Below, in pieces: positions 42,095 to 50,750 of a stretch of 64,000 bases of DNA. The stretch comes from JAEUPI01 sp963814435 (GTDB lineage Bacteria; Pseudomonadota; Gammaproteobacteria; Burkholderiales; Burkholderiaceae_C), in assembly GCA_963814435.1 (NCBI GenBank), contig CAWFCV010000033.1, positions 37,346-101,345 of the forward strand, in the 5' to 3' direction. The first letter of the stretch is position 1, and every line of letters begins with the position of its first letter. A program made the position numbers and the translations under genes. The notes under the pieces are model-generated. The model made no database searches. It saw nothing but the letters and a program-made list of their open reading frames with translations, and was not told where the DNA came from.

Positions 42095-42568
42095 ATGAGA
42101 TTCATCGATCCGGCGCGTGACGACTGGCCTGCAGCGGGCACTGCTGCCACGCCCCACGGCGGCCCCGTGCTGCTCACCTGGGCCCAGTGGGAGGCATCAC
42201 GCGCGGCCTGGCCAGCGCAGGCACGCGTCGGCGTGCTGCTGCCCAACACCGTGGATGTGGAGAACCTGCACGCCGACCTGCCGCGCTGGTCGCTGGTGGC
42301 ACTCGAGTTTCCGAAATGGACCGATGGCCGCGCCTACAGCCAGGCCCGGCTGCTGCGTTCGCGCCTGCGCTTCGGCGGCCAGATCCGCGCCACCGGCGAG
42401 GTGCTGGTCGATATGCTGCCGCTGCTGCAACGCAGTGGCTTCGACGCGGTGCAACTGCGCGTCGACCAGAGCCTCGAATCGGCGCAGCGCGCGTTGCGCT
42501 TCTTTGCCAGCCACTATCAGGGCGACGTGCTGGAGTCACGCCCGCTGTTCGCCCGCCACGCCGCATGA
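42095..42568 (+). CDS. DUF934 family protein of the sulfur assimilation cluster
   Basis: This 157-residue soluble protein matches DUF934, which typically lies between cysI and cysH in betaproteobacteria. Conserved parts are VGVLLPNTVDVENL, ALEFPKWTDGRAYSQARLLR and GEVLVDMLPLLQRSGFDA. The function is not established. The constant gene order suggests an accessory role in sulfite reduction. It starts 17 bp after cysI, and its stop overlaps the cysH start (ATGA). Confidence 0.9.
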   Translation: MRFIDPARDDWPAAGTAATPHGGPVLLTWAQWEASRAAWPAQARVGVLLPNTVDVENLHADLPRWSLVALEFPKWTDGRAYSQARLLRSRLRFGGQIRATGEVLVDMLPLLQRSGFDAVQLRVDQSLESAQRALRFFASHYQGDVLESRPLFARHAA

Positions 42569-43371
42569 CCACTACCGCTTCCGCTCTGTCACTGTACGCT
42601 CACGAGACCGCCGAATTCGGCGCGCGCGTCGCCCACACCACGGCCATTTTGCAGTCGGCGGCGAGCGATCACGCCGGGCACATCGTGCTGGCGTCGAGCC
42701 TCGGCGCCGAAGACATGGTGCTCACCGACCTGATCGCGCGGCACCATCTGGCCATTCCGGTGGCCACGCTCGACACCGGGCGGCTGCATGCCCAGACGCT
42801 GCAGCTGATTGCGCGTGTCGAACGCCGCTATGGACTGACCATCGAGCGGCACGCACCGCAGCAGGAGGCCGTGCTGGCCTTCGTGCGGCGCAAAGGCCTC
42901 GACGCGATGTACCGCTCGATCGAGTTGCGCAAGGCCTGTTGCGCGCTGCGCAAGCTGGAGCCATTGGCGCGCATGATGGCCGGCCGCAAGGCCTGGGTCA
43001 CGGGCCTGCGGCGCGAGCAGTCCGGCGCGCGCGGCGAGGTGCCGTTTTCCGAACTCGACAGCGCGGGCCGGCTGAAACTCAACCCGCTCGCCGATTGGCG
43101 CTGGGCCGATGTGTGGCACTACATCGCGCTGCACGACGTGCCCTACAACCCGCTGCACGACGCGTTCATGCCGAGCATCGGCTGCGAGCCCTGCACACGC
43201 GCGATCGCGGTGGGCGAGGACTTTCGCGCCGGGCGCTGGTGGTGGGAAAGCGAGGGCCAGAAGGAATGTGGCCTTCACGTCGGCGGCGATTCGCATCGCA
43301 CCGGCGATGTGGGGGCCGTTTCAGCGGCCGGCCGCAGCCAACCGCAACGTCGCCACGAGGCCACCACATGA
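42565..43371 (+). CDS. cysH: Adenylylsulfate (APS) reductase, assimilatory
   Basis: This 268-residue thiol-dependent reductase converts APS to sulfite. The Cys pairs in RKACCALRKLEPL and GCEPCTRAI are the [4Fe-4S] ligands of the APS-reducing type. PAPS reductases lack them. The active-site Cys is near the end in GQKECGLHVG. ATP-sulfurylase-like PP-loop residues are in VLASSLGAEDMV. No APS kinase gene is present, which agrees with direct use of APS. It overlaps DUF934 by four bases and cysD by four bases. Confidence 0.94.
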   Translation: MTTTASALSLYAHETAEFGARVAHTTAILQSAASDHAGHIVLASSLGAEDMVLTDLIARHHLAIPVATLDTGRLHAQTLQLIARVERRYGLTIERHAPQQEAVLAFVRRKGLDAMYRSIELRKACCALRKLEPLARMMAGRKAWVTGLRREQSGARGEVPFSELDSAGRLKLNPLADWRWADVWHYIALHDVPYNPLHDAFMPSIGCEPCTRAIAVGEDFRAGRWWWESEGQKECGLHVGGDSHRTGDVGAVSAAGRSQPQRRHEATT

Positions 43372-44327
43372 ACGCCCGCGTCGACGTCGAACAGCTGCTG
43401 CCTCAGATCGACCACGGCCACCTCGACTGGTTGGAGGAAGAGGCGATCTTCATCCTGCGCGAATCGGCCGCGGCGTTCGAGCGTCCCGCGCTGCTGTTCT
43501 CGGGCGGGAAGGACTCCTGCGTCGTGCTGCGCCTGGCTGAAAAAGCCTTCAAGCGCCACGAGGGCAGCGGCCGGTATTCGGGCCGCCTGCCGTTTCCGCT
43601 GCTGCACGTGGACACCGGCCACAACTTCCCCGAGGTGATCGAGTTCCGCGACCGCCTGGTCGACGAGATCGGCGAGCGCCTCGTCGTGGCCGAGCTCGAA
43701 GACTCGATCGCCCGCGGCACGGTGCGTCTGGCCGACCCGGGTGAATCGCGCAATGGCCACCAGAGCGTGACGCTGCTGGAAGCGATCGACACGCACCGCT
43801 TCGACTGTCTGATCGGCGGCGCGCGGCGCGACGAAGAGAAGGCCCGCGCGAAGGAGCGCATCTTCAGCCACCGCGATGCCTTCGGCCAATGGCAGCCCAA
43901 GGAGCAGCGGCCCGAACTCTGGACGCTGTTCAACACCCGCATCCGTCCTGGCGAACACGTGCGCGCGTTTCCGATCAGCAACTGGACCGAGCTCGACGTG
44001 TGGCTGTACATCGCGCGCGAGCGCATCGCTCTGCCCGACCTGTACTACGCGCACCATCGCGAGGTGGTGCGCCGGCGCGGGCTGCTGGTGCCGGTGACCT
44101 CGGTCACGCCGCCACGCAACGGCGAAGCCGTCGAGCACGCCCGGGTGCGCTTCCGCACGGTTGGCGACATGACCTGCACCTGCCCGGTGGAAAGCGACGC
44201 GTCCAGCGCGGCCGACATCGTCGCCGAGACGCTCACGGTGACGATCAGCGAGCGCGGCGCCACGCGCATGGACGATCGCACCTCCGAGTCCTCGATGGAG
44301 CGGCGCAAGAAGGAGGGCTATTTCTGA
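43368..44327 (+). CDS. cysD: Sulfate adenylyltransferase subunit 2
   Basis: This 319-residue small catalytic subunit of ATP sulfurylase makes APS from sulfate and ATP. The PP-loop reads LLFSGGKDSCVVLRLAEK. Further motifs are LLHVDTGHNFPEVIEFRD, GGARRDEEKARAKERIFS and the C-terminal SSMERRKKEGYF. The ATG at 43368 overlaps the cysH stop, and its TGA shares a base with the cysN ATG. The subunits are therefore translationally coupled. Confidence 0.97.
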   Translation: MNARVDVEQLLPQIDHGHLDWLEEEAIFILRESAAAFERPALLFSGGKDSCVVLRLAEKAFKRHEGSGRYSGRLPFPLLHVDTGHNFPEVIEFRDRLVDEIGERLVVAELEDSIARGTVRLADPGESRNGHQSVTLLEAIDTHRFDCLIGGARRDEEKARAKERIFSHRDAFGQWQPKEQRPELWTLFNTRIRPGEHVRAFPISNWTELDVWLYIARERIALPDLYYAHHREVVRRRGLLVPVTSVTPPRNGEAVEHARVRFRTVGDMTCTCPVESDASSAADIVAETLTVTISERGATRMDDRTSESSMERRKKEGYF

Positions 44328-45649
44328 TGTCTGCCGTGCTGGAGCAACGCCCTGCCCCGCGCGCCGACGCGTCGGACTCCCCCGGCCCGCGTGCGTTGCG
44401 CTTCCTCACCGCCGGCAGCGTCGACGACGGCAAGAGCACGCTGATCGGCCGACTGCTGTACGACAGCCGCGCGATCCTCGCCGATCAGCTCGACGCGCTG
44501 CACGCCAGGGCGGCCGGCGAGGCGATCGACCTGTCGCTGCTCACCGACGGGCTGGAATCGGAGCGTGAACAGGGCATCACGATCGATGTGGCGTTCCGCT
44601 ACTTCGCGACGCGGCGGCGCAAGTTCATCATCGCCGATGCGCCGGGCCACGAGCAGTACACGCGCAACATGGTCACGGCCGCCGCCGGCAGCGACGCTGC
44701 GGTGGTGCTGGTGGACATCACCAAGATCGACTGGCACGCGCCGACGGTGAGCCTGCTGGCGCAGACGCGGCGCCACGCGCTGCTGGCCCATCTGCTGCGC
44801 GTGCCCAGCATCGTGTTCGCCGTGAACAAGCTCGACGCGGTAGACCGGCCACAGGCGGCGTTCGAGGCGGTGCGCCACGCGCTGCAGGCGTTCGCCCGCG
44901 ATGCCGGCCTGTCCAGCCTGGCCGGCATCGTGCCGGTGTCGGCGCTGCGCGGCGACAACGTGACGCAGCCGCTGCAGGCTGACTGGTTCGACGGTCCCAC
45001 GCTGCTGGCGCTGCTGGAGCAGCTGCCCACCGCCCAGGAGCCCAAGCACGGCGACCTGCTGCTGCCGGTGCAATACGTGGCGCGCGACAACGGTCAGGCC
45101 ACCGGCCACCAGCCGCGCACCCTGTGGGGGCGAATCGCGCACGGCGGCGTGCGCGTGGGCGACTCGGTGCAGCTGTTTCCCAGCTGCGAGATCGCGCAGG
45201 TGCAGGATCTGCGCCGCGCCGGCCACCGCGTCGATCACGCCGTGGCCGGGCAGTCGGCGGGCCTGGTGCTGGACCGCCAGCTCGATGTGTCGCGCGGCGA
45301 CTGGATCGCGGCGCCCGGCACCTTGACGCCCACCACCCGGGTATCCGCCACGCTGGCATGGCTGGACACCGAGCCGGCACAGGTCGCTCGGCGCTATTGG
45401 GTGCGCCACGGCAACCGCTGGGTGCAGGCGCGCATCGTGTCGATCGACCATCGGCTCGACATCCACAGCCTGACGCCCACCGAGGCCCACGAACTCTCGG
45501 TCAACGAGATCGGCCGGGTCACGGTCGAATTGCAGCAGGCATTGCCGCTGCAGCCCTATGCGGCCCATCGCACCGCCGGTGCGCTGATCGTGGTCGACTC
45601 GGCCAGCCACCGCACGAGCGGCGCGCTGCTGGTCGACGCGCTACAGTGA
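44327..45649 (+). CDS. cysN: Sulfate adenylyltransferase subunit 1 (GTPase)
   Basis: This 440-residue EF-Tu-like GTPase drives APS synthesis by CysD. The G motifs are TAGSVDDGKSTLIGRLLYD, GITIDVAFRYF, IADAPGHEQYTRNM and FAVNKLDAVD. There is no C-terminal APS kinase (CysC) extension, consistent with the APS-type CysH. TGATG couples it to cysD. The next gene begins 4 bp downstream. Confidence 0.96.
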   Translation: MSAVLEQRPAPRADASDSPGPRALRFLTAGSVDDGKSTLIGRLLYDSRAILADQLDALHARAAGEAIDLSLLTDGLESEREQGITIDVAFRYFATRRRKFIIADAPGHEQYTRNMVTAAAGSDAAVVLVDITKIDWHAPTVSLLAQTRRHALLAHLLRVPSIVFAVNKLDAVDRPQAAFEAVRHALQAFARDAGLSSLAGIVPVSALRGDNVTQPLQADWFDGPTLLALLEQLPTAQEPKHGDLLLPVQYVARDNGQATGHQPRTLWGRIAHGGVRVGDSVQLFPSCEIAQVQDLRRAGHRVDHAVAGQSAGLVLDRQLDVSRGDWIAAPGTLTPTTRVSATLAWLDTEPAQVARRYWVRHGNRWVQARIVSIDHRLDIHSLTPTEAHELSVNEIGRVTVELQQALPLQPYAAHRTAGALIVVDSASHRTSGALLVDALQ

Positions 45650-45653
45650 GCGC

Positions 45654-46418
45654 ATGAGTGAGAGTACCGTCGGTCGGGTGATCTTCGTCGGCGCGGGCCC
45701 CGGCCCCGCCGACCTGATGACGCTGCGCGGTGTGCGCGCATTGGCCGCGGCCGATGTGGTGCTGCACGATGCGCTCACCGACACCGCCTTGCGCGTCCAC
45801 GCGCCGCGGTCGTTGTGGATCAACGTCGGCAAACGGGGCTACCGGAACTCGGCGGTGCAAACCGAAATCAACGCGCTGATGCTGCGTCATGCCGGCCAGG
45901 GCGCCACGGTCGTGCGCCTGAAGGGCGGCGACCCCAGCATCTTCGGCCGCCTGGAAGAAGAGCTCGACGCGCTGCGAGCGGCCGGCATCGCGGCCGAGGT
46001 GGTGCCTGGCGTCACCGCCGCACTGGCCGCGGCAGCCGGCGCACTGCGCCCGCTGACGCGCCGCGGCACCGGGCGCAGCGTCAGCCTGAGCACGGCGGTC
46101 ACCCGCGAGGGCGAGCTTGCGGCCGGCCGGCGGGCCGACACCGAGGTGTACTACATGGCCGGCCGCAAGCTGGCGGAGCTGTCGCGCCGCCTCGTGGCCG
46201 CGGGCTGGAACGCCGACACGCCGGTGCTCGTGGTGTCGCGCGCGCTGTGGCCCGACCAGATCGCCAGCGATCACGTGGTGTCCCGGCTCGCCGAGGCCAG
46301 CGTGTTGCACGCCGGCCGCCCTGCCGTGGTGACGGTGGGGGTGGGCGCGTCGCCGGTCGGCGGCAAACCCCTTCACGTTGACCGGCATCACGAGGCCCGG
46401 CGCAGCGTCGGGCCGTAA
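45654..46418 (+). CDS. cobA: Uroporphyrinogen-III C-methyltransferase (siroheme synthesis)
   Basis: This 254-residue SAM-dependent enzyme makes precorrin-2, the precursor of the siroheme used by sulfite reductase. The family motifs are FVGAGPGPADLMTLRG, VVRLKGGDPSIFGR, VVPGVTAALAAAAGA and YMAGRKLAEL. It lacks the dehydrogenase/ferrochelatase half found in CysG, so those steps must be elsewhere. It ends the cys run, 4 bp after cysN. About 110 bp separate it from the ferredoxin gene. Confidence 0.94.
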   Translation: MSESTVGRVIFVGAGPGPADLMTLRGVRALAAADVVLHDALTDTALRVHAPRSLWINVGKRGYRNSAVQTEINALMLRHAGQGATVVRLKGGDPSIFGRLEEELDALRAAGIAAEVVPGVTAALAAAAGALRPLTRRGTGRSVSLSTAVTREGELAAGRRADTEVYYMAGRKLAELSRRLVAAGWNADTPVLVVSRALWPDQIASDHVVSRLAEASVLHAGRPAVVTVGVGASPVGGKPLHVDRHHEARRSVGP

Positions 46419-46531
46419 AATTGCCCGCTCGCCCCGCCGCCGCCCTGCCGGGCGGCATGGCGTGGCCGCTCGACGCGGCCGGCATCGTGAACCGGCCCCT
46501 TCAACCACACACACAACTCAGCCCAACGCTC

Positions 46532-46855
46532 ATGACCCACGTCGTCCTCGAATCGTGCATCCGCTGCAAGTACACCGACTGCGTGGACGTGTGCCCGGTC
46601 GATTGTTTTCGCGAAGGACCCAACTTCCTGACCATCGACCCCGACGAGTGCATCGATTGCGCCGTGTGCATCCCTGAATGCCCGGTGAACGCGATCCTGC
46701 CCGAGGAGGACGTTCCGAACGATCAGCAGCACTTCATCCAGCTCAATGCCGAGCTGGCCAAGAAGTGGCCCAGCATCACCAAGCGCAAGGCCGCGCCAGC
46801 CGACGCCGACGAGTGGAAGGACGTGAAGGGCAAGCTGCAGCATCTGGTGCGCTGA
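46532..46855 (+). CDS. fdxA: 7Fe ferredoxin (FdxA)
   Basis: This 107-residue [3Fe-4S][4Fe-4S] ferredoxin has Cys ligands in ESCIRCKYTDCVDVCPVDCF and DECIDCAVCIPECPVNAI. The spacing is that of the Azotobacter FdI/FdxA type. The ATG at 46532 matches the family start MTHVVLESC. The ferredoxin reductase gene starts 30 bp downstream, so the pair probably forms an electron-transfer operon. Confidence 0.95.
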   Translation: MTHVVLESCIRCKYTDCVDVCPVDCFREGPNFLTIDPDECIDCAVCIPECPVNAILPEEDVPNDQQHFIQLNAELAKKWPSITKRKAAPADADEWKDVKGKLQHLVR

Positions 46856-46885
46856 CGCGCGTCGCGCCGCGAACCCGCACGGAAC

Positions 46886-47986
46886 ATGGATACGCTCGTC
46901 ACCGGCGCCATCGCCGACGCGGCCGGCCGCCCCGACGGGCCGATCGAGACCGATGCCGTCATCGTCGGGGCCGGGCCGGTGGGCCTGTTCCAGGTGTTCG
47001 AGCTCGGCCTGCTGGAGATCAAGGCCCACATCATCGACTCGCTCACCTATCCCGGCGGCCAGTGCATCGAGCTGTATCCCGACAAGCCGATCTACGACAT
47101 CCCGGCGGTGCCGATGTGCACCGGCCGCGAACTGACCGACAACCTGCTCAAGCAGGTCGAGCCCTTCGGCGCCACCTTCCACCTCGGTCAGGAGGTGAGC
47201 CTCGTGCGCAAGCGTGACGACGGCCGCTTCGACGTGGCAACCTCGCAGGGCACACGCTTCGTCACCAGGACGATCTTCATCGCCGGCGGCGTCGGCTCGT
47301 TCCAGCCGCGCACGCTCCGGATCGACGGCATCGATCGCTTCGACGGCACGCAGCTGCACTACCGCGTGCGCGACCCGGCACCGTTCGGCGGCAAGAACCT
47401 GGTCATCGTCGGCGGCGGTGACTCGGCGCTGGACTGGACGATCAACTTCGTGGCCGACGGCCCGCACAAGGCCGAAAGCGTGATTCTGGTGCACCGCCGC
47501 GACGACTTCCGCTCGGCGCCGGCCAGCGTGGCCAAGATGCGCGAGCTGTGCGAGTCCAACGAAATGCAGTTCCTCGTCGGCCAGGTCACCGGCTTCGACG
47601 AGCGCGACGGCCGCATGACGGCGCTCAAGGTCACCGGCGGCGACGGCGTCACCCGCGTGGTGCCGGCCGACATGCTGCTGGTGTTCTTCGGCCTCAGCCC
47701 CAAGCTGGGCCCGATTGCCGAATGGGGCCTGACCGTCGAGCGCAAGCAGCTGGTGGTGGACACCGAGAAGTTCGAGACCAATGTGCCGGGCATCTTCGCG
47801 GTGGGCGACATCAACACCTATCCCGGCAAGAAGAAGCTCATCCTGTCGGGCTTCCACGAGGCGGCATTGGCGGCCTTCGGTGCTGCGCCCTACGTGTTCC
47901 CGGAAAAGCGCATCATGCTGCAGTACACGACCACCAGCCCGAAGCTGCACAAGGTGCTGGGCGTGGAGACGCCGGCGTTCGACTGA
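46886..47986 (+). CDS. Ferredoxin-NADP+ reductase, thioredoxin-reductase-like type
   Basis: This 366-residue FAD/NAD(P)-binding oxidoreductase has the FAD motif DAVIVGAGPVGLFQVFE, then YPGGQCIELYPDKPIYDIP. The NAD(P) motif is LVIVGGGDSALDWTINFV, and the C-terminal FAD segment is IFAVGDINTYPGKKKLI. It lacks the CxxC redox site of thioredoxin reductase, as expected for TrxR-like FNRs. It is paired with fdxA. Both lie right after the cys genes, which lack CysJ, so they may deliver electrons to sulfite reductase (inference). Confidence 0.9.
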   Translation: MDTLVTGAIADAAGRPDGPIETDAVIVGAGPVGLFQVFELGLLEIKAHIIDSLTYPGGQCIELYPDKPIYDIPAVPMCTGRELTDNLLKQVEPFGATFHLGQEVSLVRKRDDGRFDVATSQGTRFVTRTIFIAGGVGSFQPRTLRIDGIDRFDGTQLHYRVRDPAPFGGKNLVIVGGGDSALDWTINFVADGPHKAESVILVHRRDDFRSAPASVAKMRELCESNEMQFLVGQVTGFDERDGRMTALKVTGGDGVTRVVPADMLLVFFGLSPKLGPIAEWGLTVERKQLVVDTEKFETNVPGIFAVGDINTYPGKKKLILSGFHEAALAAFGAAPYVFPEKRIMLQYTTTSPKLHKVLGVETPAFD

Positions 47987-48010
47987 AGCCGCGGATCACC
48001 GCGCCGATCG

Positions 48011-48034
48011 AAGGGCCCGCGGTTGCGGGCCCTT
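48011..48034 (+). terminator. Rho-independent terminator after the ferredoxin reductase gene
   Basis: AAGGGCCCGC (48011-48020) pairs perfectly with GCGGGCCCTT (48025-48034) around the loop GGTT, followed by CTTGTTG. The U-tract is short but the stem is strong. Confidence 0.75.
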
Positions 48035-48049
48035 CTTGTTGCGCATAAT
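48023..48049 (+). promoter_or_regulatory. Candidate promoter of the TPP-riboswitch transcript
   Basis: TTGCGG (48023-48028) and CATAAT (48044-48049) are separated by 15 bp. The predicted start near 48056 is about 30 bases before the riboswitch. The -35 element lies inside the 3' arm of the preceding terminator. Confidence 0.45.
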
Positions 48050-48082
48050 GTCCGGGCCGTGTGCATCGCCTGCACACGGCCT

Positions 48083-48170
48083 TCGCTAGGGGTGCTGGGC
48101 CCGCCACCGCGGGTTCGGCTGAGAAAGTCCCTTTGAACCTGAATGAGGTAATCCTCGCGCAGGGAAGCAG
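48083..48170 (+). promoter_or_regulatory. Thiamin pyrophosphate (TPP) riboswitch, THI element
   Basis: The hallmark words occur in order: the 5' arm CTAGGGGTGC (48086-48095), CTGAGA (48119-48124), CTTTGAACCTGA (48131-48142), GGTAAT (48147-48152) and the closing CGCAGGGAAGC ending about 48168. The first and last words form the P1 stem region. It lies 73 bp before the TonB receptor ATG. It should lower receptor synthesis when TPP is plentiful. No strong intrinsic terminator follows it, so control of translation is more likely (inference). Confidence 0.95.
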
Positions 48171-48243
48171 CTCCGATGCGGCGCGCCACCGGGCGCCAAC
48201 CGACCTCCGGTTTGCCGACCTGCCATCGACATGGAGTTCGACG

Positions 48244-50340
48244 ATGGCATTCCGATCAATCGCACTCGCACTCGCGATCGCCGCCTGCGCCACGGCCGGC
48301 CACGCGCAAGATGGCGCGCAGACGGTCACCGTGACCGGGCGCACCGTGCCGAGCGCCGACGTCGCCGGCTTCGACGACGTGCCGCTGTCGCGTGCGCCGT
48401 TTGCCGCCACCACGCTCGGTGCCGGTGCGATCAAAGATGGCGGCATCACGCAGCTGGCCGCCGGCACGCGGCTCGATGCCGGGCTGAGCGACGCCTACAA
48501 CGCCGAAGGCTACTGGAGCAACTTCACCATCCGAGGCTTCACGCTCGACCCCCGCGCGAACGTGCGCCGCGACGGTCTGCCGATCAACGCCGAGACGGCG
48601 CTGTGGCTGGGCAACAAGCAGTCGATCGACATCTTGAAGGGCACGAGCGGGCTGCAATCGGGCACCAGTGCGCCCGGTGGCCTGGTGAACCTGGTGGTCA
48701 AGCGGCCGGTGGGCACCGTGCGCAGTGCGGCGCTCGACTGGCAGAGCGCGGGCAGTGCTGGGGCCTCGGTGGACATCGGCGACCGCGCCGGGCCGCAGGA
48801 CGCCGTCGGTTGGCGCATCAACGTCAGCCACGAGCGGCTCGACCCGCTGTTGCGATCGGCACGCGGCACGCGCGACGGCGTGGCCTTCGCGGGCGATTGG
48901 CGCATCGCGCCGGGCTCGCTGCTCGAGGCGGAGTTCGAAATCAACCGCCAATCGCAGCCCAGCCAGCCCGGCTTCAGCCTGCTGGGCAGCACCGTGCCCG
49001 ACGCGCGAGGCGTCGACCCGCGCACCAACCTCAACAACCAGCCGTGGTCGACGCCGGTGGTGTTCAACGGCCGCACCGCATCGCTGCGCTGGACACAGGC
49101 GCTGGCGGGCGGGTTGCAGTTCAAGGCGCATGCGATGACGCAGCGCCTGCGCAGCGACGATCGCATCGCGTTTCCTTTCGGCTGCTCGGCCGAGGGAGCG
49201 TTCGATCGTTTTTGCAGCGATGGCACGTTCGACTTCTACGACTACCGCAGCGACAACGAACGCCGCCGCAGCGACGCACTCGATCTCAGCCTGGGCGGCG
49301 CAGCAGCTTGGATGGGTGCACACCGTTACGCCGCAGGCGTGCTGGCGAGTCGGCAGGAGACGCGCAACCCGAAGCAAGCCTTCAACTTGGTGGGCACTGG
49401 CACCATTGACGGCCTGAGCGTCGTGCCGCCGGATCCCACGCTGACCACCGACACCGCCGACCGCGATGAACGCAGCGTGGAGCTGTACGCGCGCGACCAG
49501 TGGGCACTCACGGCGCAATCGAGCTTGTGGCTCGGACTGCGGCACACGCGACTGTCGCGCACCAGTCTGCCCAAGGACGGCAATCCGCCCACCGACTACG
49601 ACCAGTCGTTCACGACGCCCTGGCTTGCCGTGTCGCACCGCCTGGGTGAGCAGGTCACGGCCTACGCGAGTTGGGGCCAGGGTATCGAATCGACCGTGGT
49701 GCCGAACCTGCCGACCTTCGCGAACCCCGGCCAGGCGTTGCCCGCGCTGAAGAGCCGGCAACTCGAGGCCGGCCTGAAGGGCGACAGCGGCGACATTGGC
49801 TGGAGCCTGGTGGTTTTCGATATCAAGCGGCCACTGGCCGCCGACATCTGCGCCGCGTTGTGCGAACGCGTGATCGATGGCGAGCAACGCCACCGCGGTG
49901 CGGAGGCAGCCGGCGAGTGGCGACTGGGCGGCTGGTCGCTGCAAGGCAGCGGCACCGCGCTGCGGGCCCGGCGCGAGGGCGCCACCAACGCGGCCGTCAG
50001 CGGCCTGCGCCCACCCAACGTGCCCGAGCGCAGCCTGCGTGCCCAAGTGGGCTACCAACTGCCGCAGTGGCCGGGTGCGTCACTCAGCGCCGCCGTCGCC
50101 TACGAAGGCCCGCGCGATGTGCTGCCCGACAACTCGGCCACGATCGGTTCCTGGACCCGCGTGGACCTCGCGGCGCGCGTGGTGCAGAAGCTCGACACCA
50201 CCACCCTCACCTGGCGACTCGGCGTTGACAACCTGACCGATCGGCGCGCCTGGAAGGAGGCCGCCTACCAGTTCGCGCACGCCTACTTGTTCCCCATGCC
50301 GCCACGCACTTGGCGCGCGTCGGTGCAGGCGGCGTTCTGA
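48244..50340 (+). CDS. TonB-dependent outer-membrane receptor, probable thiamin (precursor) transporter
   Basis: This 698-residue protein has a signal peptide (MAFRSIALALAIAACATAGHAQ). It has no long N-terminal signalling domain. The plug domain is marked by FTIRGFTLDPRANVRRDGLP and IDILKGTSGLQSGTSAPGGLVNLVVKRP. A 22-strand barrel follows, ending in WRASVQAAF with the C-terminal Phe typical of outer-membrane proteins. By sequence alone it resembles siderophore receptors. Its TPP riboswitch makes uptake of thiamin or a thiamin-like compound the better inference, as for other THI-regulated receptors. The start at 48244 has GGAG about 8 bases upstream. Confidence 0.88.
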   Translation: MAFRSIALALAIAACATAGHAQDGAQTVTVTGRTVPSADVAGFDDVPLSRAPFAATTLGAGAIKDGGITQLAAGTRLDAGLSDAYNAEGYWSNFTIRGFTLDPRANVRRDGLPINAETALWLGNKQSIDILKGTSGLQSGTSAPGGLVNLVVKRPVGTVRSAALDWQSAGSAGASVDIGDRAGPQDAVGWRINVSHERLDPLLRSARGTRDGVAFAGDWRIAPGSLLEAEFEINRQSQPSQPGFSLLGSTVPDARGVDPRTNLNNQPWSTPVVFNGRTASLRWTQALAGGLQFKAHAMTQRLRSDDRIAFPFGCSAEGAFDRFCSDGTFDFYDYRSDNERRRSDALDLSLGGAAAWMGAHRYAAGVLASRQETRNPKQAFNLVGTGTIDGLSVVPPDPTLTTDTADRDERSVELYARDQWALTAQSSLWLGLRHTRLSRTSLPKDGNPPTDYDQSFTTPWLAVSHRLGEQVTAYASWGQGIESTVVPNLPTFANPGQALPALKSRQLEAGLKGDSGDIGWSLVVFDIKRPLAADICAALCERVIDGEQRHRGAEAAGEWRLGGWSLQGSGTALRARREGATNAAVSGLRPPNVPERSLRAQVGYQLPQWPGASLSAAVAYEGPRDVLPDNSATIGSWTRVDLAARVVQKLDTTTLTWRLGVDNLTDRRAWKEAAYQFAHAYLFPMPPRTWRASVQAAF

Positions 50341-50358
50341 TTACACTGGGTGGCTGGC

Positions 50359-50364
50359 TATAAT
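50359..50364 (+). promoter_or_regulatory. -10 element (TATAAT) of the tRNA-Asn gene
   Basis: A perfect TATAAT lies 12 bases before the tRNA 5' end. A clear -35 box at normal spacing is not visible. The element is 18 bp after the stop of the receptor gene. Confidence 0.6.
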
Positions 50365-50375
50365 TCCAAGCTTGT

Positions 50376-50451
50376 TCCCCGATAGCTCAGTTGGTAGAGC
50401 GCCGGACTGTTAATCCGTAGGTCCCTGGTTCGAGCCCAGGTCGGGGAGCCA
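50376..50451 (+). tRNA. tRNA-Asn (anticodon GTT)
   Basis: The 76-base cloverleaf pairs acceptor arm TCCCCGA (50376-50382) with TCGGGGA (50441-50447), then discriminator G and an encoded CCA (50449-50451). The D-arm GCTCAGTTGGTAGAGC, the anticodon GTT at 50409-50411 in loop CTGTTAA, and the T-loop GGTTCGAGCC are all standard. Accessory DNA follows directly, so its 3' end may have served as an integration site. Confidence 0.98.
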
Positions 50452-50462
50452 AGAAACACGAG

Positions 50463-50496
50463 AGCCAGCAGGTGAGCACCCGCTGGCTTTCTTGTC
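50463..50496 (+). terminator. Probable terminator after tRNA-Asn
   Basis: AGCCAGC (50463-50469) pairs with GCTGGCT (50482-50488) around a 12-base loop and is followed by TTCTTGTCTT. It would end the tRNA transcript. Confidence 0.65.
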
Positions 50497-50750
50497 TTCT
50501 GGGCGACGCTGGTGCCAGTCTGGTGCCAGTTTTCGGGTCGATGAAAGTGGACCCGTTGGTGTGGCGCAATGTCGACGTTGCGCATCTCAAGCATGGCGGA
50601 GGGCGTGCCGCTGACGGATAAGCAGATAACCAAGCTGCCAGTCGGCGTGAAATCAAGCTGAGTGACAGTTTTTCGCCAAAATTCAGCGCGGTTGCGCCCC
50701 AGATGCCGATCTAGATTCGAGTCCATCTGCCCTCGAAAGAAGGCAACCCG
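50497..50750. other. Intergenic stretch between tRNA-Asn and the AlpA gene
   Basis: No gene is supported here. It contains a direct repeat of TGGTGCCAGT (at about 50511-50530) and an AT-richer part before the AlpA start. An open minus-strand frame spans this stretch and the tRNA, but the tRNA overlap shows it is not a real gene. Confidence 0.5.
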
